DNA of 64,000 nucleotides from Halegenticoccus soli (GTDB lineage Archaea; Halobacteriota; Halobacteria; Halobacteriales; Haloferacaceae). The translations under genes were made by a program, and so were the position numbers. Location of the stretch: contig NZ_PEND01000008.1 in NCBI RefSeq assembly GCF_002844195.1, forward strand, positions 1-64,000. Reading direction: 5' to 3'. This document shows positions 23,349-32,098 of this stretch, in pieces (position 1 is the stretch's first letter; each line of letters opens with the position of its first letter). Below the pieces are notes generated by a model, which saw only the letters and a program-made list of their open reading frames with translations, made no database searches and was not told where the DNA came from.

Positions 23349-24455
23349 TCACCCGGCGCGGGTGAGGCCCTCGGGGAGCCACCGCGGCGGCTCCCGGCGC
23401 TCATCGATCTCCAGATCCGGATCGCCCGCGACGGCGCGGGCGTCCGCGGCGCTCCAGACCGCCCCGTCCTCGTGGAAGAGGCCGTTCAGCCGCCCCTTCC
23501 GCCGCTGGTTCGGGAGGTACGCGGGTTTCAGCATCAGCGACCAGAGGAAGTCGCCGTCGACGTCGCCCCCCCGGATCGTCTCCGCGAGCGACGCGTAGTT
23601 CGGGAGCATGGGATGCGGCGGCCGCTTCCGGGTCCGCTGCCACTCCGTGAGCCACACCGGCTTGCCGCGCCGGTCGGCGAACCGCCGCGCATCGGCGAGT
23701 TTCTCACGCACGTCCGCCGCGTCGGGCGGGAGGTTGTGGTGGAACTGGAACGCGTCGAGTTCGGGGTCGTCGTAGTCCTCGTTGAACCGCAGCGCCTTGC
23801 AGCCCATCGTGAGCGGCAGGTCCTCGCGCAGGTCGTCGGCGACGCGCAGCATCCGCCGGGCGAAGTTCACCCGCTTCGGCCAGCCGCCGGGCTCGTTCAT
23901 GATTTCGAGCGCGAGCAGTCGATCGTCGGCGTCGTACCGGCCGACGAACCACTCGACGTACTGGCGGGGGGCGCTCCCGTCCCGCCCGTCTCGTTCGCCG
24001 CCCCGACCGAGACCGAGCGCTCGCCTGGCGGCGTCGAACATCCCGCCGCCGGCACCGGACCACCGACGTTCGTCGCCGATCACGTCGTGCGACGGCGAAC
24101 AGACCGCGCAGGCCGTCTCCGGGTCGCGGTCCGCCAGGTGGTCGCGCGTCGGCTCCCTGCCGGCGCTCTCGAACAGGATCGGCAGCACGCGGATCCCGTT
24201 CGACGCGGCGGCCTCCAGCAGGTGATCGAACGACGCTTCGAGCCCCTCGGGATCGTCCCGCCACCGCTCGTAACTGAGAAAGAGTCGGACGGCGTTCAGG
24301 TTCAGCGTCGAGGCGTAGCCGAGGTCGCGCTCGACCTCGGCCGTGTCGTACCGCTCCCACAGCTGGTAGGCGTTGAACGCCCGCGCCGGGACGTACACCG
24401 CGCCGCGCACGCCGGACAGCGATCGGGAGTCGGCGAGGGAGTGTGCGGAGGACAT
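23349..24455 (-). CDS. GH5-like glycoside hydrolase (cellulase/mannanase fold)
   Basis: A 368-residue TIM barrel. The acid/base Glu lies in LALEIMNEPGGW and the nucleophile Glu in GKPVWLTEWQRT, with LNAVRLFLSYERW as the Arg-containing strand, all typical of clan GH-A. It has no signal peptide after the ATG at 24455, so it is probably intracellular, which is unusual for a polysaccharide hydrolase. The substrate cannot be read. The start sits on an Asp/Ser-rich leader (MSSAHSLADSRS at a nearby in-frame position is an alternative reading). Confidence 0.8.
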   Translation of the reverse strand: MSSAHSLADSRSLSGVRGAVYVPARAFNAYQLWERYDTAEVERDLGYASTLNLNAVRLFLSYERWRDDPEGLEASFDHLLEAAASNGIRVLPILFESAGREPTRDHLADRDPETACAVCSPSHDVIGDERRWSGAGGGMFDAARRALGLGRGGERDGRDGSAPRQYVEWFVGRYDADDRLLALEIMNEPGGWPKRVNFARRMLRVADDLREDLPLTMGCKALRFNEDYDDPELDAFQFHHNLPPDAADVREKLADARRFADRRGKPVWLTEWQRTRKRPPHPMLPNYASLAETIRGGDVDGDFLWSLMLKPAYLPNQRRKGRLNGLFHEDGAVWSAADARAVAGDPDLEIDERREPPRWLPEGLTRAG

Positions 24456-24624
24456 GGCCGGTGCGTCCTGTCCGACGGCGAGCCGTATCAGCCTTTCAGC
24501 CGATCCGGCGGACCGTTTGTTCCGGAGCACCGTTCGAGGCGGCGAGTCGTTCGACCTGTCCGACTCGACGACTCTCCATTCGAGACGACAATCGTTTTGG
24601 CCCTCGCTCGCGCCGACACACTCC

Positions 24625-25212
24625 ATGCACGCGATCACGCGGAGCGGGTGGATCGAGGTGATCACCGGCTCCATGTTCTCCGGGAAGACCGAGGAGCTCC
24701 TCCGCCGCCTCAGGCGCGCGGAAATCGCGGGTCAGGAGATCGCCGCGTTCAAGCCCGCGGTGGACGACCGCTACGGCGAGGCCACCATCGGCTCGCACAA
24801 CGGCCGGCAGTGGGAGGCGCGCGTCGTCGACGCCGAGGGCGAGGGGCTCTGGGACGTGCGCGACGAACTCAACGGCGAGCAGGTCGTGGCGATCGACGAG
24901 GCCAACTTCTTTTCGACCGAGTTAGTCGACGTGTGCGAGGCGCTCGCGGCGGACGGCCGGCGGGTCATCGTCAGCGGGACCGACCAGACGTTCCGCGGCG
25001 AGCCGTTCGAGCCGCTGCCCCAGCTGATGGCGCTGGCCGAGTACGTCGACAAGCTGCAGGCCATCTGCACCGTCTGCGGCGAGCCCGCCTCGCGGAACCA
25101 GCGGCTCATCGACGGCGACCCCGCGCACGTCGACGACCCGACGATCATGGTCGGCGCGGCGGAGTCCTACGAGGCGCGATGTCGGAACTGTCATACCCTC
25201 CTGACCGACTAG
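24625..25212 (+). CDS. tdk: Thymidine kinase
   Basis: Type II (TK1-like) thymidine kinase of 195 residues. It has P-loop GSMFSGKTEELLRRLRR, the magnesium site VAIDEANFF, the lasso region and two zinc-binding CxxC pairs (CTVCG and CRNCH). It phosphorylates thymidine in the salvage pathway. Divergent from the glycosidase gene. The YIP1-like gene begins 7 nt after its stop, so the two are very likely cotranscribed. Confidence 0.95.
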   Translation: MHAITRSGWIEVITGSMFSGKTEELLRRLRRAEIAGQEIAAFKPAVDDRYGEATIGSHNGRQWEARVVDAEGEGLWDVRDELNGEQVVAIDEANFFSTELVDVCEALAADGRRVIVSGTDQTFRGEPFEPLPQLMALAEYVDKLQAICTVCGEPASRNQRLIDGDPAHVDDPTIMVGAAESYEARCRNCHTLLTD

Positions 25213-25219
25213 TACGACC

Positions 25220-25822
25220 GTGACAACGTGGGTCGAAAACCCCCGGGGCGGGCGGGACCGCGGGGCGCGCGGGCTCGCCTGGGCCTGGGTCGAGGTGCTC
25301 GTCCGCCCGCGCCGGTTCTTCCGCAACGGCGTCGCCCCCGGCGATCAGGCCCCCGGCCTCGTGTTCGGCGTCGCGGTCGCGCTCTGTTTCGTCGGCGGGC
25401 TGTTCGCCTTCTCGCCGAGCGAGATCCCCGCGATCGGGGTCGGCCCGGGCCTGTCCGCGTTTCTCGCGCTCCTGCTCGTCGCGCTCATCGTCGCGCCGGC
25501 GGTGCTCCACCTGACCGCCGCGCTCCAGACGGCGCTTTTGATTCTCGCCGTCCGGGACCGCGCCGGCGTGAGCGAAACGGTGCAGACCGTCGCCTACGCG
25601 GCCGCGCCGTGCGCCCTCGCCGGCATTCCGATCCCGGAGCTCCGCGCGCTGTGTGCGGTCTACGGCGCGGTGCTGCTCGCGGTGGGGCTGAGCGTGGTTC
25701 ACCGGACGACGCTGGCGCGCGCGGCGCTCGCGTCGGCCCTCCCGTCGGCGCTCGTGTTCGGCTACGGCTTCCGCGGGTTCGGCGCGATCGCGCACCTCCT
25801 CCGGCAGTGGTACGTTATTTAG
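25220..25822 (+). CDS. YIP1-family membrane protein
   Basis: 200 residues starting at a GTG. Five hydrophobic helices follow a short N-terminus with the signature VEVLVRPRRFFRNGVAPGDQAPGL, seen in haloarchaeal Yip1-domain proteins. Function unknown. It begins 7 nt after tdk, and the next small gene starts 23 nt later. Confidence 0.8.
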   Translation: MTTWVENPRGGRDRGARGLAWAWVEVLVRPRRFFRNGVAPGDQAPGLVFGVAVALCFVGGLFAFSPSEIPAIGVGPGLSAFLALLLVALIVAPAVLHLTAALQTALLILAVRDRAGVSETVQTVAYAAAPCALAGIPIPELRALCAVYGAVLLAVGLSVVHRTTLARAALASALPSALVFGYGFRGFGAIAHLLRQWYVI

Positions 25823-25845
25823 CCGGGAGGGCGTACCCCCGGACG

Positions 25846-26109
25846 ATGCTCACGCTCGACCTCGACGACCTGATGTTCGAACTCAAGGACGGGACGGTAA
25901 AGCACGTCGGCACGGCGACGACGGCCGCGACTGCGAAGCTGTACCACGTCGAGACGGCCGGCGCGCGCGCCTTCGGCGACAGCCAGGTGAAGCTCGCGTT
26001 CGCCGACGGCGAGGGAAACGAGGTCGAGGTGGCGCTCGACCCCGACGCGGCGGAGTCGCTCGTCGAAGATATCGACAGACTGCGCGACGAAGGGCCGGTG
26101 TTCGAGTAG
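25846..26109 (+). CDS. Small conserved haloarchaeal protein (87 aa)
   Basis: 87 residues beginning MLTLDLDDLMFELKDGTVKHVG, with alternating strands and an acidic C-terminal helix (LVEDIDRLRDEG). It has no catalytic motif and no named family that I recognise. It looks like a beta-sheet protein with a short helix. It is the third gene of the tdk transcription unit by spacing. Confidence 0.7.
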   Translation: MLTLDLDDLMFELKDGTVKHVGTATTAATAKLYHVETAGARAFGDSQVKLAFADGEGNEVEVALDPDAAESLVEDIDRLRDEGPVFE

Positions 26110-26204
26110 CGCGTCCGGAGCGCCGGGGTGACTCGGCGCAAGGGCGTTTTCCGGCAGCGGACTTTCGACAACAGTTTTAGTCCGGGGGCATTCTGTCCGC
26201 TCAA

Positions 26205-28340
26205 ATGGGTTCGTGTATCATTTGCGGTACGGACGTCGACGGGAGAATCTGTGAGAGTCACGAGGAGGACGTCGTCTTCGAGTTCCGCGGCGACAGCCCC
26301 GACCAACTGATCCCCGGCCGCTTCTACAGCGGCGTCGTCGACGGGTACGCCGACTTCGGCGTGTTCGTCGACCTCGCGCCCGGGGTCACCGGCCTGCTCC
26401 ACCGGAGCGAGCTCGACCGCCGGCTGGAGAGCCTCGACTGGGAGCCGGGCGACACGGTGTACGTCCAGGTGAAGAACGTCCGGAAGAACGGTAACATCGA
26501 CCTCGGCTGGTCGATCCGCCAGTCCGAGCGCGAGTTCCGCGGCGCGCTCGTACAGGGCGCCGAGGGCGACCGCGACGTGGACGAGACGGAAGGCGACGGC
26601 GAAGCGGAGGACGAAGGCGAAGCAGGAGGCGACGGCGAAGCAGGAGGCGACGGCAAAGCAGGAAACGACGGCGAAGCGGCGGAGTCGACGGCGGGTGACG
26701 AATCCGATTCCGTCGGGGCCGGCGGATCGAGCGAATCCGGCGGATCGGCGTCGGAGGAGAGAAAGCGCGTCACCGACGGCTCCGAGCCGGTCTCGGAGCC
26801 CGAGCGGATCGAGATCCAGTCGCTCTCCGACCGGGTCGGCCAGCAGGTCCGCATCGAGGGCGAGGTCGTGAGCGCGCGCCAGACGGGCGGGCCGACGGTG
26901 TTCGAACTCCGCGACGAGACGGGAGTCGTCGACTGCGCGGCGTTCGTCGAGGCGGGCGTCCGGGCGTACCCCGAGATCGAAGTCGGCGACGCCGTCCGCC
27001 TGGACGGCGAAGTCGAACTCCGCCGCAACGAGATTCAGGTCGAGACCGAGGCGCTCGTCGAACTCGACGGCGCGGAGGCCGAAACCGTACAGCGCCGCCT
27101 CGCGGACGCGCTCACGGATCGCGCGCGGCCCGAGGCCGTGATGCCGCTCGCGCCGCACGAACCCGTCGAGGCGATCTCCGAGCGCCTGCTCGACGCCGCC
27201 GAGGCCGTCCGTCGGGCGGTGCTCGAATCCCGGCCGATCGTCGTCAGGCACGCCGCGACCGCCGACGGCTACGTCGCCGGCGCGGCCGTCGAACGCGCGG
27301 TGCTGCCGCTCATCCGCGAGGAGTACGCGAAGAGCGACGCCGAGTACCACTACTTCGCCCGCCGGCCGCTCGACGGCGCGGTGTACGGCATGGACGACGC
27401 GACGAACGACGTGACGCGCATGCTCCAGGATCGGGAGCGCCACGGCGAGAAGCTCCCGCTCGTCCTGCTTCTCGGGACGGGGAGCACCGTCGAATCGAGC
27501 GACGGGCTCGGCCTGCTCGGCGTCTACGGCGCGAAGCGCGTCGTCGTCGACGCCGAGACCGCCGACGCGGCGGTCGAATCGGACGCCGAGGTGCTCGTCA
27601 GTCCCGGCCTCGACGGCGTCGACGCGTCCGACCTCTCGACGGGCGCGCTGGCCGCCAACCTCGCGGCCGCCGTCAACGAGGACGTGCGCGACGACCTCGC
27701 GCACCTCCCCGCCGTCAGCTACTGGGAGGGCGCGCCCGAGGCCTACCTCGATCTCGCGGCCGAGGCGGGCTACGACGAGGAGCGCGTCGCCCGCCTCCGC
27801 GAGGCGATCGCGCTGGAGGCGTACTACCAGTCCTACCAGGACAAGCGCGAACTCATCGCCGACCTGCTGTTCGGGGACGACGCGTCCGCGGACGCGGGCG
27901 GCGAGCGGTCCGCCGGCCGCGGGCTCGCCAACCACATCAGCGAGCAGTTCCGCGTGAAGCTCGACGACGAGGTCGAAACCGCGGAGGCGAACCTCGAACG
28001 CCGGGAGGAGGGCGGCGTTCGGTTCGCCGTGCTCGACACCGACGCGTTCACCCACCGCTTCGACTTCCCGCCGAAGGCGCTCCTCCTGGAGGAGCTCCAC
28101 CGCCGCAACCGCGACGGCGACGGCCGCTTCGTGACGGTCGGCGTCGCGATGGACGAACTGTACCTCCGGAGCACCGGCGACCTCGACGTGCGCGCGGTCG
28201 CCGCCACGGCCCGCGAACGGGCACCCCGGGCGGACGTGTCCGTCGCCAGCGTCCGCGAGGGGCGCATCGAGTTCCTCTCCGGCGCGCGCGAGGCGGCGAC
28301 GGACGCGGTCGTCGAGGCGGCCGCCGAGCAGTTCGACTGA
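26205..28340 (+). CDS. RecJ-like protein with S1 and OB domains and degenerate DHH motifs
   Basis: 711 residues. In order: zinc ribbon MGSCIICGTDVDGRICESH; S1 RNA-binding domain (GVVDGYADFGVFVDLAPGV, about residues 40-110); a low-complexity acidic linker with repeated GEAGGD units; an OB/tRNA-anti domain (VRIEGEVVSARQTGGPTVF); then a DHH-family fold. The DHH metal sites look lost: HAATADGYVAG where HxDADG is expected, and GTGST and VVDAET at the other acidic and DHH positions. It may be a nucleic-acid-binding, catalytically dead RecJ relative of the Cdc45 kind. A nuclease role is not supported. Confidence 0.85.
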   Translation: MGSCIICGTDVDGRICESHEEDVVFEFRGDSPDQLIPGRFYSGVVDGYADFGVFVDLAPGVTGLLHRSELDRRLESLDWEPGDTVYVQVKNVRKNGNIDLGWSIRQSEREFRGALVQGAEGDRDVDETEGDGEAEDEGEAGGDGEAGGDGKAGNDGEAAESTAGDESDSVGAGGSSESGGSASEERKRVTDGSEPVSEPERIEIQSLSDRVGQQVRIEGEVVSARQTGGPTVFELRDETGVVDCAAFVEAGVRAYPEIEVGDAVRLDGEVELRRNEIQVETEALVELDGAEAETVQRRLADALTDRARPEAVMPLAPHEPVEAISERLLDAAEAVRRAVLESRPIVVRHAATADGYVAGAAVERAVLPLIREEYAKSDAEYHYFARRPLDGAVYGMDDATNDVTRMLQDRERHGEKLPLVLLLGTGSTVESSDGLGLLGVYGAKRVVVDAETADAAVESDAEVLVSPGLDGVDASDLSTGALAANLAAAVNEDVRDDLAHLPAVSYWEGAPEAYLDLAAEAGYDEERVARLREAIALEAYYQSYQDKRELIADLLFGDDASADAGGERSAGRGLANHISEQFRVKLDDEVETAEANLERREEGGVRFAVLDTDAFTHRFDFPPKALLLEELHRRNRDGDGRFVTVGVAMDELYLRSTGDLDVRAVAATARERAPRADVSVASVREGRIEFLSGAREAATDAVVEAAAEQFD

Positions 28341-28466
28341 AAACCCGCCGTTCTGTCCCCGGCCGGGGACGCGCCGCTCTCGACGACGAGAGGAATCGCT
28401 CCCGTTCTAACGGGATCCGTTCTCCGGCACCGGCGGGCGACGCGTCCGGACGGATACGGCGGCGCC

Positions 28467-29315
28467 TCACGCGACGAGGGGCTCCGAGTCGGCCCGGTAG
28501 GTCGCGTACACCCGTTCTGCCCACTCGCGGGCGATCGCGTCGTCCGTGTCGACGAACACCCGCATCGCCCCCGTCTCCTCGTCGTAGCCGCCGATGCCGA
28601 CCCGGTCGTCGAAGATGGCGAGCCCGTACGGGAGCGCCTCGCGGGTGCGGAGCGTGAGGTCGCCGCGTTCGATCGCCGCCCGGGTTCGCTCGCGATCCGA
28701 GGAGAGGAGCGTCTCGGCGGCGTCGGGGAGGTAGATGAGCTCCGCGTCGGTCCCCTCGAACAGCCGGCCGCGGAACTCCTCGACGATCGGCGGCACCATG
28801 TGCGTCGTGTTGAACCCCCGGAACGATCCGCTGTCGCGGAGGAGTGACAGGAACCGCGTCACGGGTCGGTACGGATCGCCGGGGGCCGCGGTCGTGACCA
28901 CGGCGTCGGCGAACGGTTCGACGACGAACTCCTGGTGATCCGGGCAGATACTGTCCAGCAGGGGAGCGAGCCGGCGGGCGGCGCGCACGTTCCGTTCGAA
29001 CCGGCGCAACTCCTCGGCGACGATCTGCCCCTCCCCGGTGAGTTCGAACGATCCGTCGCGGCGCTCGGCGAACCTGAGGTCCTCCAGCCAGCGGGTGAAC
29101 CGGTGGCTGGTCGCTCGCGAGACGTCCAGCCGCTCTTCGATGTCGCGGCGGTCCAGGGGGCCGCCCATCAGCGCCTCCAAGAGCGGTCCGTGGCGGACGA
29201 TCGCCAACAGCTCGTCCGTCTCGATTCGATCGTCGGGATCGTCGTCCGGTTCCGCGGTCCGCCATAGGTCGAGCGAGTTGCGAACCAGCTCGTCGAAGAT
29301 GTGTGATCGGTTCAT
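28467..29315 (-). CDS. Winged-helix transcriptional regulator with FilR1-type sensor domain
   Basis: 282 residues. The N-terminal winged helix (LLEALMGGPLDRRDIEERLDVSRATSHRFTRWLEDL) is followed by a C-terminal domain containing VEPFADAVVTTAAP and GYDEETGAMRVFV, matching the FilR1/PF08350 haloarchaeal-methanogen regulators. The start is the ATG at 29315, although a GTG at 29327 is in frame. It is divergent from the methyltransferase-MFS pair, and the shared 165-bp interval includes a direct repeat of GTCTCACxxxGTGAGAC type (TGTCTCACGGAGTGAGACACGTCTCACTCC region), a plausible operator. Confidence 0.88.
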   Translation of the reverse strand: MNRSHIFDELVRNSLDLWRTAEPDDDPDDRIETDELLAIVRHGPLLEALMGGPLDRRDIEERLDVSRATSHRFTRWLEDLRFAERRDGSFELTGEGQIVAEELRRFERNVRAARRLAPLLDSICPDHQEFVVEPFADAVVTTAAPGDPYRPVTRFLSLLRDSGSFRGFNTTHMVPPIVEEFRGRLFEGTDAELIYLPDAAETLLSSDRERTRAAIERGDLTLRTREALPYGLAIFDDRVGIGGYDEETGAMRVFVDTDDAIAREWAERVYATYRADSEPLVA

Positions 29316-29375
29316 CGCTTTTGACACTCCCCTCTCCGCGTCCCGCTAGAGGTGATGCTGCGTCGCACGATAACG

Positions 29376-29415
29376 GTTGTCTCACGGAGTGAGACACGTC
29401 TCACTCCGCAGCCGA
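29376..29415. promoter_or_regulatory. Palindromic operator-like site
   Basis: TGTCTCACGGAGTGAGACA is a near-perfect palindrome followed immediately by CGTCTCACTCC, which repeats the half-site GTCTCAC. It sits between the divergent regulator and the methyltransferase-MFS pair, upstream of a TATA-like TTAACTATA at about 29447-29455. The half-site repetition suggests the FilR1-type regulator (or another dimeric factor) binds here. Confidence 0.5.
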
Positions 29416-29480
29416 CTGATCGTTGCCTGCTATCGGTCTCAGAAATTAACTATAGACGCCGCCGGAGCGTCCCCCCTCCC

Positions 29481-30617
29481 ATGGGAGAGACGACGACGAT
29501 AGACGAACCGGCCCCTGAAACCGAGGCGTTCGCCGGCCGCCTCCTCGACGCGGCCACCGACACCGTGACGGTGTTCGGCGTGTACCTCGGCGAGCGGTTG
29601 GGACTGTACGACGCCCTCGTCGAAGCGGGTCGTTGCACGTCGGCCGAACTGGCCGCGCGGACCGGCACGGACGAGCGGTACGTCCGCGAGTGGCTCGAAG
29701 CGCAGACCGTCTCCGGCGTTCTCGGCGTCGACGACGAGGCGGCGGCGGCGACCGAGCGGCGGTACTCGGTGCCCGAGGCTCACGTCGAGGTCCTGACCGA
29801 CCGCGACAGCCTGTACTACCTGGCGCCGCTGGGGCGCCTCCTCGCCGGGGCCGTCGCGCCGCTTCCCGACGTCGTCGAGGCGTACCGGACGGGTGCGGGC
29901 GTCCCGTACGCGGCCTACGGCTCGGACCTCCACGAGGGGCAGGCGGCGATGAACCGCCCCTCGTTCCTCCGCCTGCTCGGCGAGGAGTGGCTCCCGTCGA
30001 TTCCGGACATCGACGCGCGGCTCAGGGCCGACCCGCCGGCTCGGATCGCGGACGTCGGCTGCGGCCACGGCTGGTCCAGCATCGGAATCGCCCGATCGTA
30101 CCCGAACGTCCGGGTCGACGGGTACGACCTCGACGAGGCGTCCGTCGAAGCGGCGCGCCGAAACGCCGAGGCGTACGGCGTGGCCGACCGCGTCGGTTTC
30201 GAGGTCAGAGATGCCAGCGATCCGACCCTCGAAGGGACGTACGACTCTCGCGGCGACGCTGCCGCTCGGTCCTACAACCTGGTGACGGCGTTCGAGTGCA
30301 TTCACGACATGGCCGACCCCGTCGGCGCGCTGCGGACGATGCGCCGGCTGTTGACCGACGGCGGCGCGGCGCTCGTCATGGACGAGCGGGTCGGCGACGC
30401 GTTCACCGCCGAGGGGAGCGACGTCGAACGGTTCCTGTACGGCGCGAGCATCCTCCACTGCCTCCCGGTCGGTCGCGCGGACGAACCGTCGGCCGAGACG
30501 GGGACGATCATGCGGACCGACACGTTCCGGTCGTACGCCGAGGAAGCGGGGTTCGGCTCCGTCGAAGTCCTGCCGATCGAGAACTACTTCTGGCGGTTCT
30601 ACCGCCTGGAGCCGTGA
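29481..30617 (+). CDS. SAM-dependent methyltransferase with N-terminal winged helix
   Basis: 378 residues. The N-terminal 90 residues (ERLGLYDALVEAGRCTSAELAARTGTDERYVREWLEAQ) form the dimerisation/winged-helix module seen in plant-type and polyketide O-methyltransferases. The class I fold follows with motif I IADVGCGHGWSSIGIA and VTAFECIHDMADP. It would methylate a small molecule, and the substrate is unknown. Start at the ATG, 26 bp after a TATA-like TAACTATAG. It is followed by an MFS permease with almost no gap, so product export is plausible. Confidence 0.88.
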   Translation: MGETTTIDEPAPETEAFAGRLLDAATDTVTVFGVYLGERLGLYDALVEAGRCTSAELAARTGTDERYVREWLEAQTVSGVLGVDDEAAAATERRYSVPEAHVEVLTDRDSLYYLAPLGRLLAGAVAPLPDVVEAYRTGAGVPYAAYGSDLHEGQAAMNRPSFLRLLGEEWLPSIPDIDARLRADPPARIADVGCGHGWSSIGIARSYPNVRVDGYDLDEASVEAARRNAEAYGVADRVGFEVRDASDPTLEGTYDSRGDAAARSYNLVTAFECIHDMADPVGALRTMRRLLTDGGAALVMDERVGDAFTAEGSDVERFLYGASILHCLPVGRADEPSAETGTIMRTDTFRSYAEEAGFGSVEVLPIENYFWRFYRLEP

Positions 30618-30627
30618 GGTGGCGTCG

Positions 30628-31938
30628 ATGACCGCTACCACCACCGCGGACGAAACCCCCGAGTCGACCGGCGTTCCGTGGCGATCGCCCGCGGTTCAGA
30701 TCGTCCTCCTGAGCACGGCGCTCGCGCCGCTCGGCGTCCCGCTGGTCAGCCCGGCCCTGCCGGTCATCCGCGACACGTTCGGCGTAACCGACGCGACCGC
30801 CAGCCTGCTCATCAGTTCGTACTTCGTCGCGGGGATCGTCCTCTCGCCGTTCATCGGCGCACTCGCCGACCGCCTCGGGCGCAAGCGCGTCCTCGTGTGG
30901 AGCCTCGCCGCCTTCGGCCTGACGGGCGGCGCGGCGGCGTTCGCGCCGACGTTCGAGGCCGTCCTCGCGCTGCGCGCGATCGGCGGCGTCGCCTCCGCCG
31001 GGATCTTCATCTCGACGATCACGCTCATCGGCGACGTCTTCGACGGCGTCCAGCGCAACGCCGTCCTGGGCGCGAACAACGCCGTCCTCTCTGCGGGCGC
31101 CGCGGCGTTCCCCATCCTCGGGGGCGCGCTCGTCGCCGTCGCGTGGAACGTCCCGTTCCTCGCGTACTTCGCGGCCGTCCCGCTCGCCGCCGCGGCGTTC
31201 GCCCTCCTCGACGAACCGGAGCGCGACGGCGCGGAGGTGCGGATCGACCTCGCGTACCTCCGCGGGGCCGCTCGCGCCGTCGCCGAGCCGGCGGTCCTGA
31301 CGATGTACGCGGCGACGTTCGCCGTCGAGTTCCTGCTGTTCGGGGCGGTGCTGACGGTGTTGCCGTTCCTCCTCGAAGCCGAGTACGCCCTCGCGCCGGT
31401 GCTCATCGGCGTCGTCATCACGACGGCCGAGGCGTCGTCGATCGCCGTCTCGATGATCAACGGTCGCCTCGCGAGGCGCTTTTCGAACGGCGGCCTCGTC
31501 GCCGCCGGGTTCGCCTGCTACGGCGTCGGGTTCCTCGGCGCGTGGCTCGCGCCGTCGCCGCTCGCCGTCAGCCTGGCGATGCTCCCCGTCGGTGCCGGCG
31601 TGGGGCTCGTCCTCCCCTGCGTCGACGCGGAAGTGTCCGACGCCGTCTCGGGCACCTACCGCGCGGGCGCGCTGAGCCTCCGCAACAGCACGACGTTCCT
31701 CGGCCGGTCCGCCGGGCCGGTCGCGTTCGCCGGCCTCGCCGCGACGACCGGCTACCCCGCGCTGCTCCTGGCGACCGGCGTGGCCTCCTTCGCGTGCGCC
31801 GTCGGACTGGCGTTCGCGACCCGCGGCGGCGTCGCCGACGGGGCGTCCGAGGTCGACCAGGCGGTCGTCGACGGGATCCCCGCGATCGGCCAGACCGCCG
31901 CCGTCGACGAGGCGGTCGCGGTCGAGGAGGGGCACTGA
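30628..31938 (+). CDS. MFS transporter
   Basis: A 12-helix MFS protein of 436 residues with signature GALADRLGRKRVLVWSL between helices 2 and 3 (the DHA-type motif A) and proline-rich helix ends. It resembles drug:H+ antiporters (DHA1). The ATG at 30628 is 10 nt after the methyltransferase stop, and a GTG at 30619 is also possible. It is an operon with the methyltransferase and is probably controlled by the divergent FilR1-type regulator. A self-made compound or a toxic one could be the substrate. Confidence 0.9.
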   Translation: MTATTTADETPESTGVPWRSPAVQIVLLSTALAPLGVPLVSPALPVIRDTFGVTDATASLLISSYFVAGIVLSPFIGALADRLGRKRVLVWSLAAFGLTGGAAAFAPTFEAVLALRAIGGVASAGIFISTITLIGDVFDGVQRNAVLGANNAVLSAGAAAFPILGGALVAVAWNVPFLAYFAAVPLAAAAFALLDEPERDGAEVRIDLAYLRGAARAVAEPAVLTMYAATFAVEFLLFGAVLTVLPFLLEAEYALAPVLIGVVITTAEASSIAVSMINGRLARRFSNGGLVAAGFACYGVGFLGAWLAPSPLAVSLAMLPVGAGVGLVLPCVDAEVSDAVSGTYRAGALSLRNSTTFLGRSAGPVAFAGLAATTGYPALLLATGVASFACAVGLAFATRGGVADGASEVDQAVVDGIPAIGQTAAVDEAVAVEEGH

Positions 31939-32061
31939 GGCGGTCGACGTCCTCCGGATTGCGGTTCGGCGTCGGGGTCCCCGTCGTTCGCCCTCCGAAC
32001 GGGTCGGTTCCGAGGTCGCGGAGCGACACCCTTAACCCCGAAAGCGCACGAACTCCCTCCA

Positions 32062-32097
32062 ATGACCCGCGTCGCCGCACCGGAGGTGTTCCGATAG
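32062..32097 (+). CDS. Leaderless 11-codon upstream ORF of elp3
   Basis: MTRVAAPEVFR followed by a stop, beginning about 30 bp after a TATA-like CCCTTAACC (about 32028-32036) and therefore near the expected transcription start. Its stop lies 1 nt before the elp3 ATG, and GGAGGTG (32082-32088) inside it is the ribosome binding site for elp3. This could couple or tune elp3 translation. It may have no function as a peptide. Confidence 0.35.
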   Translation: MTRVAAPEVFR

Positions 32098-32098
32098 G

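Noticed and set aside
25815-28100. A 761-codon minus-strand frame opposite the RecJ-like gene
   Set aside because: No domains, biased composition, and fully antisense to a gene with clear S1 and OB domains.
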